A program made the position numbers and the translations under genes. A DNA stretch of 64,000 nucleotides from Chryseobacterium culicis (GTDB lineage: Bacteria > Bacteroidota > Bacteroidia > Flavobacteriales > Weeksellaceae). The notes below the pieces were generated by a model. It did no database searches, was not told the origin of the DNA, and was given only the letters and a program-made list of their open reading frames with translations. The stretch is taken from assembly GCF_900108365.1 (NCBI RefSeq), contig NZ_FNWQ01000003.1:62001-126000 (forward strand), in the 5' to 3' direction. This document shows, piece after piece, positions 56,040 through 63,243 of the stretch (position 1 is the stretch's first letter; the number at the start of each line of letters is the position of its first letter).

Positions 56040-56879
56040 ATGTTTTCTTTTGCATCATATCCCTATCCAAAATCAGAATCATTCAAAGAGATCCTCATTT
56101 CTTCTCTGGGAGCAGGAATTGCAGTCTATTTGTTTCTGATAATTTTTCAGCCTTTTGGTACCGAAAACTTCCAGCACCCTTACAAATTTTTACTACTTTT
56201 TCCCTATTGTATTATTTTCGGGACTGCATTTTTCATTTCCAATAGTATAGCTTCCCGTTTTAGCAACTGGAATATTGGGACAGAGCTTTTAAAAATAATC
56301 TCCATCTTATTCCTCGGTTCGGTTTTATCTTACTTTTACAATTCGCTATTCTTAAGTCACGTAAAACTTGATCTCGGAAATTATTTCTATATGTTCCTGT
56401 ATTCTCTGGCAGTTGGAATTCCCATTTCAACCATCTATATTTTATCCCGGTACATTTATTTAAAGAATATTCATGAAAAGAAAGCCCACGATATTTCTCA
56501 ACAACTCACCGCTTCAGTTCCTGAACAACGACAAAATCTGTTAAAAATATCAGCTCAGAATATAGAACTTACCATCGATGAAAAAGATTTTCTCTGCGTT
56601 CAGTCGATGGAAAATTATTGTACATTTTACTTTTTAGAGGAGAACAGCGTAAAAAAAGTATTGATCAGAATAAGTTTATCCAATGCTTTGCAACAAATCG
56701 AAACTGATTCTGTTAAAAAATGCCACCGTTCTTATATTGTAAATCTTAGAAAGGTAAAAGACCTCAAAGGAAATGCTCAGGGATATAAATTAATTCTTCC
56801 GGAAATTGACTTTGAAATTCCGGTTTCAAGAAGTTTTATTCCTTCAATTATTCCACAATTGCAACAGCAGAATTCCTAA
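56040..56879 (+). CDS. membrane-anchored LytTR transcription regulator
   Basis: 279 residues. Four predicted transmembrane helices in the first 145 residues (AGIAVYLFLIIFQPFG and three more) precede a LytTR DNA-binding domain (about 175-275: FLCVQSMENYCTFYF, VKKCHRSYIVNLRKV). No receiver domain, so it may sense a membrane signal directly or work with a separate kinase. It follows rmuC by 11 bp; such membrane-LytTR proteins are common in Flavobacteriia. Confidence 0.87.
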   Translation: MFSFASYPYPKSESFKEILISSLGAGIAVYLFLIIFQPFGTENFQHPYKFLLLFPYCIIFGTAFFISNSIASRFSNWNIGTELLKIISILFLGSVLSYFYNSLFLSHVKLDLGNYFYMFLYSLAVGIPISTIYILSRYIYLKNIHEKKAHDISQQLTASVPEQRQNLLKISAQNIELTIDEKDFLCVQSMENYCTFYFLEENSVKKVLIRISLSNALQQIETDSVKKCHRSYIVNLRKVKDLKGNAQGYKLILPEIDFEIPVSRSFIPSIIPQLQQQNS

Positions 56880-56970
56880 TTTTTGTCATTCGTCACTCTT
56901 CTTTGTCATTCATCACATTAAATTGAAAGCATAGATTTAAAGCTACATTTTTGCTCAAAATTTAACAGAC

Positions 56971-57762
56971 ATGAGTAAAAACATCCGCTTCTTTTCTATC
57001 TTTATTCTAGGTTTTACAATCTATTATTTCTTCGACTTTTTCTTTTTTAAAAACATTCAGACGTTCTCAAAAAACCTGTTTCACAGCAAAGCAATAGCTC
57101 ATGTAATTGCTTATTCAGTAACTTTAATTCCATTGATGGTTACATTAAAAATTTTGCTGCCTAAAAGAAACATTTCAGAGTTGCTTTCATTACACAAGTC
57201 CATTATCCGGGGATTCATTTTGACACTTATCGGAACTCTGCCCATGCTTATAGGATACATGATCCATTTTAAAGTAATCCGTAAAATAAATATTGAAACT
57301 CTGTTTATTAATACGCTGTCTTCGGCATTTTTTGAAGAAATTATTTTCAGAGCTTTTCTTATCGGTATACTGTACAGGTTCACCAGGTTTGGTTTTTTAT
57401 CCTCTGCATTATTAGGCTCTTTACTATTTGCACAGGTCCATTTATATCAAAGTCAGAATATAACAGAACTTACAGAGATATTTGCCATTACATTTCTTGG
57501 ATCAGTATTTTTTTCCTGGGTATATTTTGAATCGGAACACAACTTATGGACTGCCGTATTCCTTCATTTCTTTATGAATCTGTACTGGGAAATCTTTAAT
57601 GTATCAGAAAATGTTTCAGGAAACCTCTATGGAAATCTATATAAACTGATCTCAATTGTAGTTGTAATAGCACTTATCATTCATTTTAAAAGAAAAAATA
57701 AAATCCCGTTTGAAGTAACGTGGAAAAGCCTTTTTATCAAAACCAGAGAAGTTCAATCATAA
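56971..57762 (+). CDS. CPBP-family intramembrane metalloprotease
   Basis: 263 residues with about seven transmembrane helices. The CPBP motifs are present: FFEEIIFRAFL (EExxxR, about 116-126), FAQVHL with a His, and FLHFFMNLYWE with another His and Asn. The family includes CAAX-prenyl-type proteases and bacteriocin-immunity proteins; the substrate is unknown. It lies between the LytTR gene and a methyltransferase gene, with its own 91-bp upstream spacer. Confidence 0.88.
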   Translation: MSKNIRFFSIFILGFTIYYFFDFFFFKNIQTFSKNLFHSKAIAHVIAYSVTLIPLMVTLKILLPKRNISELLSLHKSIIRGFILTLIGTLPMLIGYMIHFKVIRKINIETLFINTLSSAFFEEIIFRAFLIGILYRFTRFGFLSSALLGSLLFAQVHLYQSQNITELTEIFAITFLGSVFFSWVYFESEHNLWTAVFLHFFMNLYWEIFNVSENVSGNLYGNLYKLISIVVVIALIIHFKRKNKIPFEVTWKSLFIKTREVQS

Positions 57763-57770
57763 ATTTTGCA

Positions 57771-57778
57771 TAATTTTG
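57771..57778 (+). promoter_or_regulatory. -7 box of the TrmH-family gene, near-leaderless
   Basis: TAATTTTG, an exact TAnnTTTG match, ends 4 nt before the ATG at 57783, the same arrangement as at rmuC. Confidence 0.45.
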
Positions 57779-57782
57779 CAGC

Positions 57783-58550
57783 ATGTTGATAGAAAGTTTT
57801 CAAAACGATAAAATAAAAAATGTCACTAAGCTCCTTACTGACAACAGATTCCGTAAAAAATCAAAAGTTTTTGTTGTAGAGGGCCAGCAGGAAAATGAAA
57901 GGGCCATGCAGTATGACTTTGAACCGCTGGAGTTCTTTATCTGTGAAAATATCTTTAAAGGAAATCTTCCCGGTGAAAAAATACATTATGTAAGTGAAAA
58001 AGTGTATGAAAAAATAGCGTATAGAGGAAGTTCAGAGGGAATTATCGGAATTTATCAGGCCAAAGAAACCCCACTTTCATCATTTGTTCCTAGGGAAGAT
58101 TCTACGGTAATTATTGTGGAAGGAGTAGAAAAACCAGGAAATCTTGGGGCGATCTTAAGGAGCTGTGAAGCTTTTGGAGTAGATGCACTGATTGTAGCTG
58201 ACGGAAAAACCGATTTTTATAATCCCAATGTAATCAGATCCAGTGTAGGATGCCTTTTCGGAATGGAAGTATATCAGGCAGAAAATGAAGAAACACTGGA
58301 ATTTCTACAGAAAAACAGCTTCAATATCTATACTACGCTTATGGATGAAACTGCTGAAGATCTTTATAAAAGAGATTTCAGAGAGCGTTCAGCCGTATTA
58401 TTCGGTACGGAACATTCAGGATTAAGCGATTTCTGGATTGGAAAAGGAAAAAACACTCTTATTCCGATGGCAGGCAGTATAGATTCTTTAAACCTGAGTA
58501 ATGCAGTAGCCATTACCTGCTATGAATCTTTAAAACAGAAGAAAGGGTAA
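57783..58550 (+). CDS. TrmH/SpoU-family RNA 2'-O-methyltransferase
   Basis: 255 residues. An N-terminal substrate-binding domain (about 10-95, with FRKKSKVFVVEGQQE) precedes the SPOUT methyltransferase domain (about 110-250). The three family motifs are present: VEKPGNLGAILRSCEAFG, LFGTEHSGLSDFW and IPMAGSIDSLNLSNAVAI. It should use S-adenosylmethionine to methylate a ribose 2'-OH in rRNA or tRNA; the target base is not predictable. Confidence 0.92.
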   Translation: MLIESFQNDKIKNVTKLLTDNRFRKKSKVFVVEGQQENERAMQYDFEPLEFFICENIFKGNLPGEKIHYVSEKVYEKIAYRGSSEGIIGIYQAKETPLSSFVPREDSTVIIVEGVEKPGNLGAILRSCEAFGVDALIVADGKTDFYNPNVIRSSVGCLFGMEVYQAENEETLEFLQKNSFNIYTTLMDETAEDLYKRDFRERSAVLFGTEHSGLSDFWIGKGKNTLIPMAGSIDSLNLSNAVAITCYESLKQKKG

Positions 58551-58600
58551 ATAATGTTGAAGTATGATTGGTAAGATTCTCTATTGAACTTTGTTCTGAA

Positions 58601-58631
58601 TGAGATTGCTTCGCCTTCGGCTCGCAATGAC
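58601..58631. repeat. REP-like palindromic element
   Basis: The sequence TGAGATTGCTTCGCCTTCGG runs on into CTCGCAATGAC. ATTGC (58605-58609) pairs with GCAAT (58624-58628), and CGCCTTCGGCTCG forms an inner GC-rich fold. From memory, elements with this core occur many times between genes in Bacteroidota and some other genomes. It is GC-rich against its surroundings. Confidence 0.6.
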
Positions 58632-58638
58632 TAAGCAT

Positions 58639-58674
58639 AAAAAAACCGTCTCACTGAGTGAAACGGTTCTTTTA
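58639..58674. terminator. bidirectional terminator
   Basis: AACCGT (58644-58649) pairs with ACGGTT (58663-58668), and the inner TCACT/AGTGA extends the stem across one mismatch. A and T runs flank it. It serves the methyltransferase gene and the convergent Ala-rich lipoprotein gene. Confidence 0.75.
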
Positions 58675-58694
58675 TTGTTAAGCGTATGCTAGAA

Positions 58695-59036
58695 TTATTT
58701 CTTAGCAGCGTCTTTTGCAGCATCTTTAGCAGCGTCAGCAGCACCTTTAGCAGCATCAGCAGCTCCTTTAGCAGCTTCTCCAGCTCCTTTAGCAGCATCT
58801 TTAGCAACTTCAGCACCAGCAGCAGTAGTAGCAGCAGCAGCATCTTTAGTAGCTTCTACAGCAGTAGTAGCAGCAGAATCAACAACTTTAGCAGCAGAAT
58901 CAGTAACTACAGCAGCAGAATCAGCAACGCTAGCAGCAGCAGAGTCAGCAGTTCCTTCAGTAGCAGTAGCTTCAGTTTTTTTACAAGCAACTAGAGAGAT
59001 TGCAGCGATAGCAGCTACGAATAATGACTTTTTCAT
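58695..59036 (-). CDS. alanine-rich repetitive lipoprotein
   Basis: 113 residues. The lipoprotein signal ends AISLVAC, followed by KKTEATATEG. The rest is almost entirely Ala, Lys, Asp, Ser, Val and Thr in short repeats: first DSAA units, later AAKGAADAAK and KDAAKDAAKK units. Such segments form long amphipathic helices and recall LEA-type or murein-lipoprotein-like proteins. It may link outer membrane and peptidoglycan, or protect against stress; neither is shown. Single gene with a -7 box at 59106-59113. Confidence 0.75.
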   Translation of the reverse strand: MKKSLFVAAIAAISLVACKKTEATATEGTADSAAASVADSAAVVTDSAAKVVDSAATTAVEATKDAAAATTAAGAEVAKDAAKGAGEAAKGAADAAKGAADAAKDAAKDAAKK

Positions 59037-59105
59037 AATAAATTAAATTTAATTTTGTTAATATTGTTTTATAAAATTTTCTTCTGTTCTGTTATTTGAA
59101 CAAGA

Positions 59106-59113
59106 CAAAGGTA
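59106..59113 (-). promoter_or_regulatory. -7 box for the Ala-rich lipoprotein
   Basis: On the minus strand TACCTTTG matches TAnnTTTG, about 70 nt before the start codon. It sits about 15 bp from the -33 of the divergent promoter at 59128-59159. Confidence 0.45.
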
Positions 59114-59127
59114 GAGCAGTTAGAAAA

Positions 59128-59159
59128 TTTGTCTATGAAAAATAATTGTAATACCTTTG
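59128..59159 (+). promoter_or_regulatory. promoter of the gene at 59220
   Basis: TTTG at 59128-59131, 20 nt, then TACCTTTG at 59152-59159, a full -33/-7 match. It supports expression of the TTG-started gene downstream, with a leader of about 55 nt. Confidence 0.65.
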
Positions 59160-59219
59160 TAAAATAGTTTTACAAAAAAACATAGCTGATAATCAACAAT
59201 TTAATTATTTTTTGAAAAA

Positions 59220-60401
59220 TTGACAGATTTAGATCTATTACACTTTGAACAGCTGAAAAAGGATGTTCAGGGTCAATACTTAAAAGAACATACCCCTTCA
59301 CAGGATGATATTTCCAAGTGGAAGGGTATAGATATCATATATTTTCAGGAAGACCTTCGAAAAAAGGCGAAAGGCAACATCAGTGAAAAGTCATTTTATA
59401 CCTATTTCAAAACATCACCGGTTACTAAACTTCCAAGAATAGATATGCTCAATTTATTGAGTATTTATGCAGGTTATGACTCATGGTATGAATTTAAGAA
59501 ACAGCATCTTTTTGCTGGCGAATTGCTGCAGGAAAATGAAAATCCAGATGAGGAAGATGGTGATGAACTTGAAAAAACAGTTTCTGAAGCTCCAGAAACC
59601 GTTAAAAACGAAATTCAGCCTAAAAAACCCGAAACAGGCATCGCCCAAAATGCTGATTTACAAAAAACAAACACTGAAAATCAAAACATTACACAAAACA
59701 AACCAGACTTAAATCAAATTGAAATTTCACCAGCTCCGGCAAAGAAAAATTTCTTCAAAAAGAATGCCTGGGCACTGGTCACTTCAGTTTTGATTACCAT
59801 AACCGGACTTTTAGGTTTTAAAGATGTACTTTTTTCAAAAACTTACAAATATTGTTTTATTGATAAAGACAGAGGGGTTTCCGTGATTAATACTTTAGAA
59901 ATAATGGTGGTGAAAGAAAATGAGTCACCCTTGATGTATAAAATAAAGCCCGGTGAATGTTTTTATTATTCTACCAAGGATAAAAATTTAAAAATGCGCA
60001 TCAGCGCTCCATTTTATGAGCCGCTGGAAGTCAATAGAAACCTGGAAAATGCTCCTGAAGAGGAAAAGATTGAGCTTAAGCCTGATGATTATAAGATGGC
60101 TGCCTATTATTTCTCCATAAAAGATATCAAAGGAGGAAATCCTGATGAACAGGTCGCCCTTATTAAGCAAAAAAGGAATCAGCTGGAAAATCTGATCAGC
60201 AACAATGCTGTCATCTATCAGGTATATGATAATGACACCTATGGTATAGAAAGCCTTAATAAGCAAAAATATATCACTTTGGTAACCACTCCGACGACCT
60301 CTCTGAAAAACCTGAATGTAATAGAAATGAAAAAGGATACCAAGGGTAAGATTGTATCCATCAAATTTAAAATTGCTACCACAGATGAAAAGAATAAATA
60401 A
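59220..60401 (+). CDS. membrane protein with N-terminal helical domain, TTG start
   Basis: 393 residues. The start is TTG: an in-frame stop lies 18 bp upstream and the first ATG is about 75 codons in, after conserved-looking sequence. The N-terminal domain (about 1-100) has SEKSFYTYFKTSPVTKLPRI and MLNLLSIYAGYDSWYEFK, recalling helical domains of Flavobacteriia DNA-binding or signalling proteins. An acidic and Asn/Gln-rich linker (about 105-175) leads to one transmembrane helix (about 182-202) and a C-terminal extracytoplasmic domain. The layout suggests a membrane sensor. It overlaps the following lipoprotein gene by 17 bp. Confidence 0.7.
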   Translation: MTDLDLLHFEQLKKDVQGQYLKEHTPSQDDISKWKGIDIIYFQEDLRKKAKGNISEKSFYTYFKTSPVTKLPRIDMLNLLSIYAGYDSWYEFKKQHLFAGELLQENENPDEEDGDELEKTVSEAPETVKNEIQPKKPETGIAQNADLQKTNTENQNITQNKPDLNQIEISPAPAKKNFFKKNAWALVTSVLITITGLLGFKDVLFSKTYKYCFIDKDRGVSVINTLEIMVVKENESPLMYKIKPGECFYYSTKDKNLKMRISAPFYEPLEVNRNLENAPEEEKIELKPDDYKMAAYYFSIKDIKGGNPDEQVALIKQKRNQLENLISNNAVIYQVYDNDTYGIESLNKQKYITLVTTPTTSLKNLNVIEMKKDTKGKIVSIKFKIATTDEKNK

Positions 60402-60966
60402 TTTTTTAATTTTCACCGTGCTTCTGACGTTATTTATGGCCTGTAATAATAAAACTTCAGAAGTAAGCGACCTCGATAAACTCCGAAACAGCAACAACGA
60501 AAAAAGTTATCCTGCCGTACAGATGGACAGTATGCAGACCATCAATTCCATCACCAAACAAAAGGTACAGGAACTTCTTGATCTCTCTACACTATACCTC
60601 AGTGGAAACAGAAATACTGAAATAGACACGCTTATTTATTCTCAAATGGAAAGCTATTTTCACAAACCTGATTCTCTGACCTTCAAAACCTTACTGAAAG
60701 AGCTGGACAGTATGAAAGCCAAGACTGCCAAAGTGAGCAATCTGAATGTTTATAAAGAGTTTTATAAAAAAGATACTTTAGACTATGCTAAGTTTAATGT
60801 AGAATATTTTGACAATAAGAACAAGTCTTTGGGAAGCTTTGAAAAGAATGCACAGTACATCCTGCTTTCTACTTCCAAGCTTAAAAAAGAGTTTAAATTT
60901 TACTTTTTAGATTTTTATTCCAAGCCGCTTAAGAAAGACAGTACTTCTACGGGGGTAACCAAATAG
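60385..60966 (+). CDS. lipoprotein coupled to the membrane sensor-like protein
   Basis: 193 residues from ATG 60385, where a lipoprotein signal begins (MKRINNFLIFTVLLTLFMAC); the longer frame to 60352 has no signal. The mature part is helical and charged, no known domain. The start lies 17 bp inside the preceding gene, indicating translational coupling and probably a shared function. Its last 52 bp overlap the convergent cyclo-ligase gene. Confidence 0.7.
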   Translation: MKRINNFLIFTVLLTLFMACNNKTSEVSDLDKLRNSNNEKSYPAVQMDSMQTINSITKQKVQELLDLSTLYLSGNRNTEIDTLIYSQMESYFHKPDSLTFKTLLKELDSMKAKTAKVSNLNVYKEFYKKDTLDYAKFNVEYFDNKNKSLGSFEKNAQYILLSTSKLKKEFKFYFLDFYSKPLKKDSTSTGVTK

Positions 60967-61490
60967 TCCAGGGGAATGTCATTTTCCCAGACATCATCCA
61001 CATACTCATCGGGGCCAAAATAATTGACTCCGATTTTTTTTGCCTCTACAGAGATACTTTGGAACAGTCCATCATAAAAACCCTTGCCATACCCTACCCG
61101 ATTTCCTTTACGGTCACAGTACAGCAGTGGTGTAATCACATAATCAAATGCACTTTCACCTGAATCCTCACTGGAAACCGGTTCTGAAATTCCCCAATTG
61201 TTGGTTTCAAACAGAGTGTCTTCAAAGATTTCAATATTTAAAAGCTTATTTCCGACAATTTTAGGAACGTACACACGGATATTCCGGGCTAAAAAATAAT
61301 CAATGAAGATTTGAGTATCAATTTCCCTTCTTGCCAAAATAGGAATGAAAACATGTACTTTTTCCGATTCTTCAGGTCTGAAATACTGAACAAAATTTTC
61401 AAAAATCTTTTCAGATAACAAGAAAGCCTCATCACGGGGCAAGGCTTTTCTTTTTTGGGTATATTTTTTTCTAAGTTCAGCTTTTAGCAT
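60915..61490 (-). CDS. 5-formyltetrahydrofolate cyclo-ligase
   Basis: 191 residues, the usual length. Converts 5-formyl-THF to 5,10-methenyl-THF with ATP in folate one-carbon metabolism. N-terminal LRKKYTQKRKALPRDE and the catalytic/ATP motif CDRKGNRVGYGKGFYDGLF near residue 130 are typical. It lies 52 bp downstream of trhO in the same direction. Its end overlaps the convergent lipoprotein gene by 52 bp. Confidence 0.93.
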   Translation of the reverse strand: MLKAELRKKYTQKRKALPRDEAFLLSEKIFENFVQYFRPEESEKVHVFIPILARREIDTQIFIDYFLARNIRVYVPKIVGNKLLNIEIFEDTLFETNNWGISEPVSSEDSGESAFDYVITPLLYCDRKGNRVGYGKGFYDGLFQSISVEAKKIGVNYFGPDEYVDDVWENDIPLDYLVTPVEVLSFLSGLE

Positions 61491-61542
61491 AATAATTAGA
61501 TTTGCTCTTCAACAAGCTTTTGCTGCTTCAGCACTTGTTGGA

Positions 61543-62904
61543 TTATGCGTTTTGCACAATTCTATACAGTTTATCTGACAAACGAACTCTGAATGGAAGT
61601 TCGAAAGTAATCTGATCTCCCGGTTTTGCAGTTTCACAAGGACCTCCGTTTGCATAAATTTCAGTAATGGTAACTTCCTGCTCTCCTGTTGTAGGCCCGG
61701 AGATTAAAATTTTATCTCCAACTGACAGCTCTTTGTTTTCAATTAAAAACTGTGCAATCTTCGATTTTGAATAGTAATGCTCTGCCTTTCCTATCAATTC
61801 TTTTTTAACAGCAATTTTCTGGCGGATATTCTTAGTTTCAGCCTTTGCTAAAGGTTTATCTGGCAAATCACCTGATTTTTTAAATTTCAGCGCATCAGAT
61901 TTTCCTTTTCTGAATACTTTATTTCCAACCTGCAGTCCTTTTCTCAGCTTCACCTGCTCGTCCCATGGTAAATGAATCGTATCCAGACATTCTGTAGAAC
62001 AACAGTTTTCCATGGCAGCTTTACATTCATCACACTGGATGAATAATAAATGACAGGCATCATTTGCGCAGTTGGTGTGATTATCACAAGGTTTTCCACA
62101 CTGATGGCACTGGGCAATGATATCATCTGTAATTCTTTCCCCTAAACGGTGATCAAACACGAAGTTTTTACCAATAAACTTACTTTTAATTCCTTCTTCT
62201 TTAATCTGACGGGTATACTCAATGATCCCGCCTTCTAACTGGTAAACATTTTTAAAACCCTGATGCTTGAAATAGGCACTGGCCTTTTCACAACGGATTC
62301 CTCCGGTACAGTACATCAAAAGATTTTTATCTTCTTTAAAGTCCTGTAATTGTTCATTGATAATTGGCAGACTTTCTCTGAAGTTTTCCACATCCGGCGT
62401 AATTGCGCCTTCAAAATGCCCTACTTCACTTTCGTAGTGATTTCTGAAATCTACAACGATAGTATTGGGATCTTCAAGTAAATTATTGAATTCCTGAGCC
62501 TTTAAATGGATTCCTTTATTGGTCACATCAAAAGTCTCATCATTCAGACCGTCAGCAACAATTTTGTTCCTTACTTTTATGGTTAATTTTAAAAAAGAGT
62601 AATTGTCCTGATCTACCGCGACATTCAAACGGATTCCTTTCATGAAGTCATACACTTCCAGCGTATCACGAAAAGCCTCAAACTGATCTGCAGGAACACT
62701 CATCTGAGCATTGATTCCTTCAGTGGCAACATAAATACGGCCAAGTGCATCCAGTGCATTCCAGGCTATAAATAATTCGTCGCGAAATTTTTTAGGGTCT
62801 TCGATTTTGGCATACGCATAGAAAGACAAAGTAAGACGGTCTTTACCGGCTTCAGCAATAAGTTGAGCTCTTTCTTCTGCGCTTAAGGTGTTATACAGTT
62901 GCAT
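61543..62904 (-). CDS. trhO: tRNA uridine(34) hydroxylase TrhO with U32/TrhP-like C-terminal domain
   Basis: 453 residues. TrhO uses O2 to make 5-hydroxyuridine at tRNA position 34. The N-terminal UPF0176 acylphosphatase-like domain (about 25-115) and the rhodanese domain (about 130-235) are present, with active-site Cys199 in YCTGGIRCEKAS. A Cys-rich zinc-binding segment follows (about 266-306, CHQCGKPC, CDECKAAMENCC). Residues about 371-450 add a beta-barrel (AEHYYSKSKIAQFLIEN, VGDKILISGPTTGEQEV, RVRLSDKLYRIV) that resembles the C-terminal domain of U32 proteins such as TrhP. E. coli TrhO is about 350 residues, so this tail is extra. Confidence 0.92.
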   Translation of the reverse strand: MQLYNTLSAEERAQLIAEAGKDRLTLSFYAYAKIEDPKKFRDELFIAWNALDALGRIYVATEGINAQMSVPADQFEAFRDTLEVYDFMKGIRLNVAVDQDNYSFLKLTIKVRNKIVADGLNDETFDVTNKGIHLKAQEFNNLLEDPNTIVVDFRNHYESEVGHFEGAITPDVENFRESLPIINEQLQDFKEDKNLLMYCTGGIRCEKASAYFKHQGFKNVYQLEGGIIEYTRQIKEEGIKSKFIGKNFVFDHRLGERITDDIIAQCHQCGKPCDNHTNCANDACHLLFIQCDECKAAMENCCSTECLDTIHLPWDEQVKLRKGLQVGNKVFRKGKSDALKFKKSGDLPDKPLAKAETKNIRQKIAVKKELIGKAEHYYSKSKIAQFLIENKELSVGDKILISGPTTGEQEVTITEIYANGGPCETAKPGDQITFELPFRVRLSDKLYRIVQNA

Positions 62905-63243
62905 GCTATAAACGTTTTAAGTGAGAATAAAATTTTTGCAAAGATAATCATTTTAGAATTAAGTATCTTTATGACAACAATCACAAGTCATGAGCAAACC
63001 ACCATCAATACAGAATTACAATCTGCCTGACAGTATAAATCTGCCATATTTTCTTTAATTTTTTTTTAATTTTTGTTAATCATGACATTAACAATTATGA
63101 CATAAGGTATAAAATGATATAATAGCAGTTAAATTTTAGTTAAAATTGAAACATAGCATACTAATTGCTTACTTATTTAACATTAAATTTGTTTACTCAA
63201 AAACATAAAAAAGAAATTAATTAATAAACAAGAAAGATATACA
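62905..63243. other. 339-bp intergenic region
   Basis: AT-rich spacer between the divergent trhO and htrA-type genes. I see no gene or long repeat in it. The right part holds the promoter at 63165-63191. Confidence 0.6.
63165..63191 (+). promoter_or_regulatory. promoter of the HtrA-type protease gene
   Basis: TTG at 63165-63167, 16 nt, then TAAATTTG at 63184-63191, a perfect -7 box. The leader would be about 48 nt. Confidence 0.55.

Noticed and set aside
58686..58994. Ser-rich plus-strand frame
   Set aside because: It is the mirror of the Ala-rich lipoprotein repeats; it has no initiation signals and an implausible composition.
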